21,319 nucleotides of DNA. Source: a virus. Shown piece after piece: positions 11,374 to 18,011 of this stretch. The translations under genes were made by a program, and so were the position numbers. Position 1 is the first letter of the stretch. Every line of letters begins with the position of its first letter. Under the pieces are notes generated by a model that saw nothing but the letters and a program-made list of their open reading frames with translations, was not told the origin of the DNA and ran no database searches. The DNA lies in the IMG/VR virus record IMGVR_UViG_3300043775_001215, positions 1 through 21,319 of that record; one strand, 5' to 3'.

Positions 11374-11774
11374 AACTTAAAATCTGTGATGGCTGTCAGA
11401 AAGAGACAGTCATCTGGAAGAACCATGAGGGATTCAAATACTGTAAATATTGTTGGAGTTGCCAAAAAGCCATTAATAGTGACAGTTCACAGAAACCAAC
11501 TGATTATAAAATCCCTCAGGTTTCTTCTAAAAGAAAGAAAAAAGATCAAGAGTATCTTAAACTAAGAGAAAAACATTTATTAGTTAACAATCTCTGCCAG
11601 GTAAAGGTGGATGGATGTAGTCATATGGCTACAGACATTCATCATACCTATGCAGGGTCTAATAGAGAAGCATTCTACTTAATTCAAAGTACGTGGTTAG
11701 CAGTTTGTAGGAATTGTCATGATTGGATTCATGCAAATCCTGCAGAAGCTAGAATTATGGGATGGTTAAAATAA
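11370..11774 (+). CDS. HNH endonuclease-like protein with N-terminal zinc ribbon
   Basis: 134 aa. The N-terminus has five cysteines (C6, C9, C25, C28, C31) in a zinc-ribbon pattern. A lysine-rich linker (SSKRKKKDQ) follows. The C-terminal half is an HNH/beta-beta-alpha-metal domain: C76 and C83, H91-H92 in DIHHTYAGS, then C113-x-x-C116-H117 and WIHANP. HH-x(n)-C-x-x-C-H-x-x-I-H is the typical phage HNH layout, in which the first His activates water and the last His binds metal. It could process recombination or replication intermediates, or cut host DNA. It overlaps the upstream gene by ATGA and lies 4 nt before the transcription-factor gene, so it is an operon member and not a free-standing homing endonuclease. 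Confidence 0.82.
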   Translation: MKLKICDGCQKETVIWKNHEGFKYCKYCWSCQKAINSDSSQKPTDYKIPQVSSKRKKKDQEYLKLREKHLLVNNLCQVKVDGCSHMATDIHHTYAGSNREAFYLIQSTWLAVCRNCHDWIHANPAEARIMGWLK

Positions 11775-11778
11775 ACTT

Positions 11779-12675
11779 ATGACAGAAGAATTAAAAATAT
11801 TACATGAAAAAATACCTGAGTCAGATCCTAGAACTTTAAAACAAATACTTACAAATAAGAAACTTTGTAAAGAAATAATTAAAAGAGATGTTATTTCTGA
11901 AAGACAGCTTATTACTGAGTATAATATTCCTTTAAATTATCTTAAAGGATTGAAGTCTAGAAAAGTTATCAGTTATTTTAGTACAAGAGGGCAACTTAAT
12001 GTCCCTAAAAAAGGATCTAAGTATTATTATTTCTTAGATGAGGTACAAAATTTAATGGGCTATAATATAAAATATAGTTCAAGTTTTGTGTTCCGGTATA
12101 ATTTAATGAATAGAGTTATTTTAGAATTATCTAAAGAACTTAATGCTGAAAAACATACAAGGATGCTTTATAGATTTCTTAAAGATAATAAATCAATAGA
12201 AGAGATTTCTGATATGTTTGATATGAGCCGTGAAAGAGTTATTCAGATATTAACTAAAAGTGCCAATAGAGTTATTTATTTTACAGCAAGATATTTTAGA
12301 ACAGAGGAGCTTGATAGAGAGAGAATATCTCTTTTAAGTGAAAATGAATTACTAAAGTGTCAGAATACACAACTGTATAATAAATTCTTGAGAGATAAAG
12401 AAAATCAAATAACCAAAGAATTTAATTCTAAAGAACATGTTCAATATTTTATTAAGCATGGATATGATATTAATGATTTAAAGATGAGTTGTATGGATTT
12501 TGCATTATCTGTAAGAACAATAAACTGTTTGAATGCTGCAGATATACTTACTCTTGAAGATCTGTTAGTATCCAGAAAGTCTGACTTAATGAGATACAGA
12601 AACTTTGGTAAGAAATCACTAGATGAACTTTGTGATTGGTTGGAAGATAATTATAATTGGCAATTAATTCATTAA
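11779..12675 (+). CDS. Sigma region 4 / RNAP alpha-CTD fusion transcription factor
   Basis: 298 aa with three DNA/RNA polymerase-linked parts. Residues about 38-92 resemble an excisionase-type winged HTH (ERQLITEYNI, KGLKSRKVISYF, KYYYFLDEV). Residues about 125-168 match sigma-70 region 4 (SIEEISDMFDMSRERVIQIL, then SANRV), including the S-R-E-R-V-x-Q-I recognition helix. Residues about 236-292 match the RNA polymerase alpha C-terminal domain: D239-FALSVRTINCLNAADI, then LTLEDLL, then RNFGKKSLDEL. The last two are separate domains of the transcription machinery, here joined in one protein. The likely role is redirecting host RNA polymerase to phage promoters. Regions 2 and 3 of a normal sigma are absent, so it may act as an activator or partial sigma. 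Confidence 0.82.
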   Translation: MTEELKILHEKIPESDPRTLKQILTNKKLCKEIIKRDVISERQLITEYNIPLNYLKGLKSRKVISYFSTRGQLNVPKKGSKYYYFLDEVQNLMGYNIKYSSSFVFRYNLMNRVILELSKELNAEKHTRMLYRFLKDNKSIEEISDMFDMSRERVIQILTKSANRVIYFTARYFRTEELDRERISLLSENELLKCQNTQLYNKFLRDKENQITKEFNSKEHVQYFIKHGYDINDLKMSCMDFALSVRTINCLNAADILTLEDLLVSRKSDLMRYRNFGKKSLDELCDWLEDNYNWQLIH

Positions 12676-12679
12676 AATT

Positions 12680-13774
12680 ATGACAAAAGATGAAGTTCAA
12701 TTAGAAGCATTAAAAGCAACTGAAGGAAAAAGAAAGTGTAGTGTAGTCTTAGGTACTGGTGTAGGAAAGACTCTTGTGGGTTTGAGTCACATAGAACTTA
12801 ATACTACTGCATTGATGAAAGTACTTATTGTTGCTCCAAAAAAGTCAATCTTTCAGTCATGGAAAGATGATGCTGTAAAGTTTGATAAAGAAGATTTATT
12901 AGGTAGAATGACTTTTACAACTTATCTAAGTTTGAATAAACATAACCCTAATGACTATCATGCTGTCTATTTGGATGAGATGCATAGTTTATTAGATAGT
13001 CACCGGGGATTTCTTCAGTTGTATACTGGTAAAATCTTAGGTTTGACTGGTACTCCACCAAAAAGAGATTATTCAGAGAAAGGTAAGTTAGTAAATGAGT
13101 TTTGTCCTGTAGTATATACATTCAAAGCAGATGATGCTGTAGAGAATGGAATACTAAATGATTATCAGATAGTAGTACATCAGCTTAAATTATCTACAGA
13201 AAAAAATTATGTAGTAAATCAAGGTGGTAGAAAATGGGTAACTGATGAAGAATCTAATTATACTTACTGGTCTAGAAGAATTGATGTAGGTTCTGGTAAT
13301 ATGCATATGCTCAGAGTGATGAGGATGAAAGCTATGATGGAGTATCCTAGTAAAGAAAAGTATACTAAACTTCTTATGCAAAGTATTAATACTAAATGTA
13401 TTGTATTTGCTAATACTCAAGCACAAGCTGATTTACTATGTGAATATAGTTATCACAGTAATAACAAAGAGTCTGAAGATAATTTACTTATGTTTAAAGA
13501 AGGAAAGATAGACAAACTATCTACTGTTATGCAGTTGAATGAGGGTGTTAATATTTCTAATCTTAAACAGGGTATTATTATGCATGCATATGGTAATGAA
13601 AGAAAATCTGCACAAAGAATTGGTAGGTTACTGAGACTTAATCCAGATGATAAAGCTATTGTGCACATACTATGTTACATGGATACAATAGATGAAAAAT
13701 GGGTCACTGAAGCATTAGAAAACTTTGATCAAACTAAAATTGTTTGGAAAGATTTTAATATTTCATTATATTAG
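12680..13774 (+). CDS. Superfamily 2 DNA helicase/ATPase
   Basis: 364 aa. Motifs run in order: a Q-motif-like VQLEAL (6-11), Walker A GTGVGKT (25-31), VLIVAPKKS (motif Ia, 48-56), the DEMH box (99-102), LTGTPP (motif III, 122-127), IVFANTQAQADLL (motif IV, 241-253), LNEGVNIS (motif V, 286-293) and QRIGRLLR (motif VI, 312-319). This is a compact helicase of the UvsW / type III restriction-like branch, with no extra nuclease or accessory domain. Phage members act in replication-fork rescue, recombination or origin unwinding. It starts 4 nt after the transcription-factor gene and ends 4 nt before the ClpS gene. Confidence 0.9.
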   Translation: MTKDEVQLEALKATEGKRKCSVVLGTGVGKTLVGLSHIELNTTALMKVLIVAPKKSIFQSWKDDAVKFDKEDLLGRMTFTTYLSLNKHNPNDYHAVYLDEMHSLLDSHRGFLQLYTGKILGLTGTPPKRDYSEKGKLVNEFCPVVYTFKADDAVENGILNDYQIVVHQLKLSTEKNYVVNQGGRKWVTDEESNYTYWSRRIDVGSGNMHMLRVMRMKAMMEYPSKEKYTKLLMQSINTKCIVFANTQAQADLLCEYSYHSNNKESEDNLLMFKEGKIDKLSTVMQLNEGVNISNLKQGIIMHAYGNERKSAQRIGRLLRLNPDDKAIVHILCYMDTIDEKWVTEALENFDQTKIVWKDFNISLY

Positions 13775-13778
13775 TAGT

Positions 13779-14033
13779 ATGGAGGATGTTAAAACACATA
13801 AATTAGTTATTTATAATGATGACATAAATTCCTATGATTATATAACAGCATGCTTGATTAGATTTTGTAATCATGATCCTTTACAAGCTGAACAGTGTGC
13901 TGTTGTAGCCCATAATACGGGTAGATGTTCAGTAAAAAGTGGTGATTATATGGAAATGTTTGAAATTAAAGGTAACTTTGATGACTTAGATATAAAATCA
14001 GAAATTAAGGATTATGCAGGTAATATGTATTGA
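13779..14033 (+). CDS. clpS: ClpS-like N-degron adaptor
   Basis: 84 aa from the ATG at 13779; the longer in-frame extension lies inside the helicase gene. It matches the ClpS core in order. HKLVIYNDD (7-15) corresponds to 'YKVxLxNDDYTP', ITACLIRFCNHDPLQAEQCAV (22-42) to the helix ending in 'ATxIM', and VAHNTGRC (43-50) to 'VHxxGKA'. The family-defining N13-D14-D15 and H45 that hold the substrate alpha-amino group are present. The E. coli M40 gatekeeper position is Tyr (Y19). The C-terminal strand/helix is short, and the N-terminal extension that engages ClpA is only a few residues. ClpS delivers proteins with N-terminal Leu, Phe, Trp or Tyr to ClpAP. Confidence 0.85.
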   Translation: MEDVKTHKLVIYNDDINSYDYITACLIRFCNHDPLQAEQCAVVAHNTGRCSVKSGDYMEMFEIKGNFDDLDIKSEIKDYAGNMY

Positions 14034-14289
14034 TAGCAGTGATAAACCAAAGAGAATCTCACCCTATGAATGGATAACTGAAGGTACTGTATATACAGTA
14101 GTGGAAATTGCTAAAATGGGTATACAAGCAGGTAAGTTTGGTTATAAACTAAAAGAAGTACAGTTATCTGAACAATCTTTTCCTTATGAGTATTATAATG
14201 CAGAAAGGTTTCTTCCAGTTGAATTCTTAGCAAAAGCATTAAAAGAAGAAAAGGTAGAAGAAATCTCTGCAGACTTAGAATTAATTTAA
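14014..14289 (+). CDS. Small conserved phage protein, 91 aa
   Basis: MQVICIDSSDKPKRISPYEWITEG is followed by TVYTVVEIAKMG, GYKLKEVQLSEQ and FPYEYYNAERFLP. This layout (VICID..., EWI..G..YTV, 'KL.EV.L....PYEYY...RF.P') is a beta-barrel-like small protein seen widely in Bacteroidota phages, to my recollection without known function. Its start overlaps the end of clpS by 20 nt, so translation of the two is linked. No enzymatic residues stand out. Confidence 0.75.
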   Translation: MQVICIDSSDKPKRISPYEWITEGTVYTVVEIAKMGIQAGKFGYKLKEVQLSEQSFPYEYYNAERFLPVEFLAKALKEEKVEEISADLELI

Positions 14290-14291
14290 GT

Positions 14292-14726
14292 ATGGATGAT
14301 TACACAAAAGATGATGTAATCAGTTCTCTATTAAAAATTAAAAAGAATTCCCGTAAAAGAGTACTGGTTGATCAGAGAAGTTATTTAATTGGATTACTAG
14401 TATATAGATTTATGTTACCAGAACATACTATAGCAAAATTAACAGGTTATAATAGAAATACCATTCATCATAACAAAAATATTGCTATTCAATTTTGTAA
14501 AGATAAATCTTATATACAGAATGTATATGTATATGCTCAGATGTTTCCATTTAACTTTAGTGTGATAGATACAGTAAGAGCTAAGAGAAAGATAAGAATA
14601 GAATTAGATGTTGATCAGTTACTGCATAATAAACTAAAAGCAGTAGGTTCTATACTTGGTCATGATGACATAAGAACTACAGTTACTTTATTACTTAATA
14701 AAAGTTTAAAACTATGGGAAGAATGA
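14292..14726 (+). CDS. DnaA domain IV-like HTH DNA-binding protein
   Basis: 144 aa. Residues about 27-67 (RSYLIGLLVYRFMLPEHTIA, KLTGYNRNTIHHNKNIA) resemble the DNA-binding domain IV of DnaA, where 'R-x-x-x-x-YLxRxL...IGxxFGxRDHTTVxHAxxKI' forms a helix-turn-helix. The C-terminal part (IRIELDVDQLLHNKLKAVGS, then DIRTTVTLLLNKSL) has a strand followed by two helices, like a ribbon-helix-helix domain. It is probably a sequence-specific DNA-binding protein, perhaps for a phage origin or promoter. There is no AAA+ ATPase domain, so it is not a full initiator. It lies 2 nt after the previous gene and shares an ATGA with the next. Confidence 0.68.
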   Translation: MDDYTKDDVISSLLKIKKNSRKRVLVDQRSYLIGLLVYRFMLPEHTIAKLTGYNRNTIHHNKNIAIQFCKDKSYIQNVYVYAQMFPFNFSVIDTVRAKRKIRIELDVDQLLHNKLKAVGSILGHDDIRTTVTLLLNKSLKLWEE

Positions 14727-14974
14727 AGGAAGTATGTATACAAATCATGGAAGAAAATGGAGGAATACCAGAAGGTATGACACTTGGAGATGTAGTTAGA
14801 ATGAAAGAGTTAGAAATTTATAACTGGCAAGAATATGAAAGAAAGAAGAATAGAGTTAGATTACAATCTATTGAACAAGAAAATTCAAGAGAGATTGGAA
14901 AAGTACAACAAGCAAACAAAAAATTCTCCAGCCACTACGGTGAAGCAAGAGAAGAAAAAAACAGTGAACAATGA
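14723..14974 (+). CDS. Hypothetical protein, 83 aa
   Basis: Start taken at 14723, where ATG and the upstream TGA form ATGA. An in-frame ATG nine bases earlier is the alternative. The product has an N-terminal helix (KEVCIQIMEENGGIPEGMTLGDVVRMKELE) and then a long charged Gln/Lys/Glu-rich helix to the end, probably extended or coiled-coil. No family recognised. It is coupled to the exported-protein gene downstream by another ATGA at 14971-14974. Confidence 0.7.
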   Translation: MKEVCIQIMEENGGIPEGMTLGDVVRMKELEIYNWQEYERKKNRVRLQSIEQENSREIGKVQQANKKFSSHYGEAREEKNSEQ

Positions 14975-15423
14975 AGAAGGTGATTAATTTATTAGGAGCA
15001 ATACTAATTACAGGAAGTGTTAGTGCTCAGTGGACTTATAAAACTTTTAATAATGGATTTGATGATCCATATAAAATGGCATATGTAAGTAATAGTGAAA
15101 ATGCTTTAGCAAAATTAGAAAATGTAGATAATGCTATTGTATTTTATGTACAAGATAGTTATTTCTGTGATGAATCACCAGTTGTAGATATTGTATTTAC
15201 TGTAAATGGTATTGATAAAAAACATCATTTAATTGGAGATAAATCAAATGATAATACAACAGTATTTTTTACATGGAATTTTGAAACTTTACCTGAAGTA
15301 TTAGCAGATTTTAAAACAGCTTCAGTAATGAAAGTTAGAATTAATGAAACTCATTGTACATCAGAAATTTACAAGTTTACTATGACTAATAGTAAAGCTG
15401 CATATGATTTCATGATAAAGTAA
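14971..15423 (+). CDS. Exported protein with signal peptide, 150 aa
   Basis: A Sec signal peptide is clear: MKK, hydrophobic core VINLLGAILITG, cleavage after SVSA at about residue 19, and mature start QWTYKTF. The mature domain (about 130 aa) is beta-rich. One cysteine lies mid-protein in a SYFCDESP segment and another near the end in ETHCTSE, which could form a disulfide in the periplasm. No family recognised with confidence. It overlaps the upstream gene by ATGA and the downstream membrane-protein gene by TAATG. This places a secreted and a membrane protein in one coupled unit. Confidence 0.78.
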   Translation: MKKVINLLGAILITGSVSAQWTYKTFNNGFDDPYKMAYVSNSENALAKLENVDNAIVFYVQDSYFCDESPVVDIVFTVNGIDKKHHLIGDKSNDNTTVFFTWNFETLPEVLADFKTASVMKVRINETHCTSEIYKFTMTNSKAAYDFMIK

Positions 15424-15617
15424 TGTTACATTTTCTAAAATATCTAGTGGTATGGATAAGCCAAAACTTGTCCATACCATTTTGGATGGTTGGTCATGTA
15501 CATTTGATGTCCACTATATATGAGGACATTCATGAAATAATAGCATCCTGTGGTATGAATATACTAGTTGCTATTGGTTTTATTATTGATTATTTAGAAC
15601 AGAAAAAAAAGAAATAG
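15423..15617 (+). CDS. Small membrane protein, 64 aa
   Basis: Two hydrophobic stretches (LHFLKYLVVWISQNLSIPFW and NILVAIGFIIDYL), with a short acidic/histidine linker and a C-terminal lysine run (EQKKKK). The basic tail predicts a cytoplasmic C-terminus. It begins inside the stop of the exported protein (TAATG). It is followed one base after its stop by a 26-aa transmembrane micro-ORF. No family recognised. A holin, exclusion or anchor role for the exported partner is possible but not shown. Confidence 0.7.
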   Translation: MLHFLKYLVVWISQNLSIPFWMVGHVHLMSTIYEDIHEIIASCGMNILVAIGFIIDYLEQKKKK

Positions 15618-15618
15618 T

Positions 15619-15699
15619 ATGACTTGGATATTAATCATATCACACATAGGATTTGTTTTATGGTTCTATGTAGGTTATCAAATTGGAAAAAGAAAGTAG
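15619..15699 (+). CDS. 26-aa transmembrane micro-protein
   Basis: An ORF of 26 codons (MTWILIISHIGFVLWFYVGY, then QIGKRK) sits between two genes with 1-nt gaps on both sides (TAG-T-ATG). One transmembrane helix spans almost the whole peptide, with a basic cytoplasmic end. The exact fit in the gap and the coherent hydrophobic composition support a real gene. The pattern resembles small phage membrane peptides that modulate host transporters or proteases, but nothing specific can be said. Confidence 0.6.
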   Translation: MTWILIISHIGFVLWFYVGYQIGKRK

Positions 15700-15700
15700 T

Positions 15701-15958
15701 ATGAAGAATGATGTATTTAATACAGCTAAGAAATTAAAAGATGAATATGATAAACTTTATGAGTACAAAAGAAAGTTACAACATGCTAAAGGTTGTGGTT
15801 TAAATAGAGTAAAATTAGAAGTTTATGTTGGTATTTCTAATAGTCCATTGGAATTATATTTTAAGAATATGGATTTAATGAGAGAAGCTATTGAAAAAGA
15901 AATAGAGTTAGTAACTGTTGAGTTAGATCAGTTACAAGAGCAATTTGATAACCTTTAA
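15701..15958 (+). CDS. Hypothetical helical protein, 85 aa
   Basis: Start chosen at the ATG at 15701, one base after the stop of the micro-ORF; the in-frame extension from 15683 overlaps it. The product is nearly all helical with charged repeats at both ends (NTAKKLKDEYDKLYEYKRKL, and EIELVTVELDQLQEQFDNL). A short beta/loop section (RVKLEVYVGISNSP) lies between them. This suggests an antiparallel coiled-coil hairpin. No family recognised. The next gene starts 11 nt after its stop. Confidence 0.72.
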   Translation: MKNDVFNTAKKLKDEYDKLYEYKRKLQHAKGCGLNRVKLEVYVGISNSPLELYFKNMDLMREAIEKEIELVTVELDQLQEQFDNL

Positions 15959-15969
15959 ATCAGAATAGA

Positions 15970-16191
15970 ATGAAAGTAATAATTGAATTTACAGATGAAG
16001 ATGCTGCATCTGATGCTCAGGTAGCATTAGATGGGTGGAAGTATAGAGCTGCTATATGGGAAATAGATCAATATCTTAGAAATGAAGTTAAGTATAATGA
16101 GAAACTTCCTTCTGAAGTAGCTGAAGCTTATGAAAAGTTAAGAGATAAGATCCGGGAGATTTTATCTGATAGCAACCTAACAATGGAATAG
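15970..16191 (+). CDS. Small conserved phage protein, 73 aa
   Basis: MKVIIEFTDEDAASDAQVALDGWKYRAAIWEIDQYLRNEVKY... resembles a family of short phage proteins, seen in many tailed phages as I recall it. The pattern is 'I.I.F....EA..ALDGWKW...LWE.DQ.LR...KY' followed by an acidic helix. The function is unknown. Start is supported by the A-rich AGAATAGA leader. A 21-codon ORF follows 2 nt after its stop. Confidence 0.78.
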   Translation: MKVIIEFTDEDAASDAQVALDGWKYRAAIWEIDQYLRNEVKYNEKLPSEVAEAYEKLRDKIREILSDSNLTME

Positions 16192-16193
16192 TC

Positions 16194-16259
16194 ATGAGAA
16201 TACTATTTGAATTAATATATGTAGCACTAATCAGCTGTATATATAAAAATCTAGAATAA
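16194..16259 (+). CDS. 21-aa hydrophobic micro-ORF
   Basis: Codes for MRILFELIYVALISCIYKNL and a final Glu. It fits between the 15970 gene (2-nt gap) and the radical SAM gene (1-nt gap). The peptide is mostly hydrophobic with a basic residue at each end, compatible with one short membrane helix. At 21 codons, chance cannot be excluded. The tight fit and the similar micro-protein at 15619 are the reasons for listing it. Confidence 0.42.
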   Translation: MRILFELIYVALISCIYKNLE

Positions 16260-16260
16260 T

Positions 16261-17130
16261 ATGTCTGTAGTAGAAAAAGTTACCAGAAAGTCTATGGTTA
16301 TTAGACCTTCTGGTAGATCTACAGATTTTATCAGCCCAAGTTTTGGACATGGTTGTCTTTATAACTGTACATACTGTTATATGAAAAGACACAAACCGGA
16401 AGGACTTTCTATAGCTACTAATACTATGGATATCCTGACAGAGATTAATTCACATGCTTATTTTTCTACAGTAGAGAAACCTAATCAAACTGGAGAGTAT
16501 ATTACTTATGATATTTCTTGTAATGAAGACTTTGCTCTACATGCAAAATATCATGACTGGAAAACAATCTTTGCATTCTTCAGAGATCATCCACTTGCTA
16601 TGGGTTCATTTGCTACTAAATATGCAAATAAGGATCTTTTAGAATTTAATCCAGAAGGTAAGATTAGAATAAGATTTAGTCTTATGCCAGAGAAATGGAG
16701 AAAAGTTCTTGAACCTAATACAAGTTCTCTTGATGAAAGATTAAATGCTGTATACTTGTTTTTAAGAGCCGGATATGAAGTTCACTTAAATTTTAGTCCA
16801 GTAATAGTTCATGATAATTGGCTTATAGAGTATGAGTTTTTGTTTCATATAATCAACAGACATTCTACTTTTAATAAATGGAATACTGATAATGTAAAAG
16901 CTGAAGTAATATTTCTTACTCATAATGAAGAAAAGCACTTTTATAATCTACAGCATAAACTTCCAGGAGAAGAATTACTTTGGGTACCTAAAATACAAGA
17001 AAGCAAAACTTCTGAATATGGTGGAGCAAATCTTAGATATGAACACAAAAGAAAAGCTGATTATATTAAAAAATGGACTAAATTACATGATGAACATATT
17101 CCTTGGAATACAATCCGTTATATATTTTAA
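16261..17130 (+). CDS. Spore photoproduct lyase-like radical SAM protein
   Basis: 289 aa. FGHGCLYNCTYCYMKRH holds the radical-SAM cluster as C32-x3-C36-x2-C39. Downstream the order follows spore photoproduct lyase (SPL): DISCNED (84-90), whose C87 matches the position of the catalytic hydrogen-donor Cys (B. subtilis C141), then ATKYANKDLL, then IRIRFSLMP. Next come LEPNTSSLDERLNAV and GYEVHLNFSPVIVHDNW, matching the SPL 'FEPxTSSxxERIxAAxxxxxAGYPLGFxxAPI' stretch. SPL reverses the thymine photoproduct made by UV in spores. A phage and a non-sporing host suggest repair or editing of another nucleic-acid lesion or modification. It lies in the operon 2 nt before the next gene. Confidence 0.87.
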   Translation: MSVVEKVTRKSMVIRPSGRSTDFISPSFGHGCLYNCTYCYMKRHKPEGLSIATNTMDILTEINSHAYFSTVEKPNQTGEYITYDISCNEDFALHAKYHDWKTIFAFFRDHPLAMGSFATKYANKDLLEFNPEGKIRIRFSLMPEKWRKVLEPNTSSLDERLNAVYLFLRAGYEVHLNFSPVIVHDNWLIEYEFLFHIINRHSTFNKWNTDNVKAEVIFLTHNEEKHFYNLQHKLPGEELLWVPKIQESKTSEYGGANLRYEHKRKADYIKKWTKLHDEHIPWNTIRYIF

Positions 17131-17132
17131 TT

Positions 17133-17534
17133 ATGATAAAAATATTTAGAGACAAGAAGATCACAAGTTTGATTGAAAATATATGCCATGAACATCATAT
17201 GGTATGTAAAGTAGAAGATAGTAATATGGGGTATCTATGGTATATGTATACCCATGGTACTAAAAAAGGAGAATTTAGACCATTTATATTTTTATCCGAA
17301 GTAAACTTATTAGTAAAGACAGGATATCTTACGGAAGAAGAGAAAAATAATCTTATTAATATGTTAAATAGTAATGATGATGACAATGCTCATCTTACTG
17401 CATATTCTATAATTACTTTAAGAAATCAGAGGATAAAAGATATGGGACTATGGACCCTTGAGAATGAAAACTATAAGGATATTAACTACACTAAAGATGT
17501 AATTAGTCCTGAAACATTTATGAATAAACCTTAA
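17133..17534 (+). CDS. Hypothetical protein, 133 aa
   Basis: Start at the ATG at 17133, two bases after the SPL-like stop; the in-frame extension from 17103 overlaps that gene. The product has a basic start (MIKIFRDKKITSLIENICHEH). A middle region with aromatic residues (MGYLWYMYTHGTKKGEFRPF) and helical EEEKNNLINMLNS follow. No family recognised. It is placed between the radical SAM gene and a small HTH gene (3-nt gap), so it is expressed with them. Confidence 0.72.
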   Translation: MIKIFRDKKITSLIENICHEHHMVCKVEDSNMGYLWYMYTHGTKKGEFRPFIFLSEVNLLVKTGYLTEEEKNNLINMLNSNDDDNAHLTAYSIITLRNQRIKDMGLWTLENENYKDINYTKDVISPETFMNKP

Positions 17535-17537
17535 AAC

Positions 17538-17765
17538 ATGGAAGAAAAAGTTATAACTGTTACCTTAAAAGAGGGTCAAACAATTAGTGATTGGCTTAGG
17601 GAAACATTAAAAAGCAGACTATCTAAAAGATACAAGATACTTCACATAGCAGAAGATGCCGGTATAGACAAATTTCAAGTGTACAGGTTTATGTATGGGA
17701 AAGAAGTTACAGGTAAATTTTATGATAAGATTTTTAAATACTTAACAGAAACAAAAAATGAGTGA
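17538..17765 (+). CDS. Small HTH (Cro/repressor-like) protein
   Basis: 75 aa. After a short strand (KVITVTLKEGQT) there is a helical bundle. LHIAEDAGIDKFQVYRFMYGK fits a helix-turn-helix, with AEDAGID as helix 2 and turn and KFQVYRF as the recognition helix, and FYDKIFKYL follows. It resembles a small Cro/C1-type DNA-binding protein. It could autoregulate the operon or one of the upstream operators. It overlaps the next gene by 8 nt (17758-17765). Confidence 0.68.
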   Translation: MEEKVITVTLKEGQTISDWLRETLKSRLSKRYKILHIAEDAGIDKFQVYRFMYGKEVTGKFYDKIFKYLTETKNE

Positions 17766-18009
17766 ACAAGAATTAATTGATCTTAATTTTGATAAAGTTA
17801 CTATAACTCATAGTGAAAGTAACAATGGTTATGATTATTATTACTATCAAAAAGAACTCTGCAGTGGTCTAGTCCTACACAGTACAGATAGCATTGATGT
17901 GAAAGATGATCATTGGCTATTAAAATCATTTGAGATACCTGCTGTAGAGATAAAAACCAAAGATCACTACATGCAGTTTTTAGAAGTAATGAACAATATA
18001 ATTTGCTAA
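17758..18009 (+). CDS. Small conserved phage protein, 83 aa
   Basis: MSEQELIDLNFDKVTITHSE..., a tyrosine run (YDYYYYQKEL) and strands to EIPAVEIKTKDHYMQFLEVM. The 'EQELIDLGFxK...YYY..L....GL.L' layout is common in small proteins of Bacteroidota phages and prophages, as I recall; no function is known. It overlaps the HTH gene by 8 nt. The next gene starts 2 nt after its stop. Confidence 0.75.
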   Translation: MSEQELIDLNFDKVTITHSESNNGYDYYYYQKELCSGLVLHSTDSIDVKDDHWLLKSFEIPAVEIKTKDHYMQFLEVMNNIIC

Positions 18010-18011
18010 TT

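Noticed and set aside
11370-11774. Free-standing homing endonuclease or mobile HNH element
   Set aside because: The gene is coupled by ATGA to its neighbour and sits in a continuous operon with no interrupted gene or intron-like flanks.
13190-13668. Minus-strand ORFs opposite the helicase gene
   Set aside because: They lie entirely inside a gene with intact helicase motifs, and their composition is typical of antisense frames.
16925-17149. Plus-strand ORF in another frame within the SPL-like gene
   Set aside because: It overlaps the end of a strongly supported radical SAM gene and has low-complexity Lys/Ile/Tyr composition.
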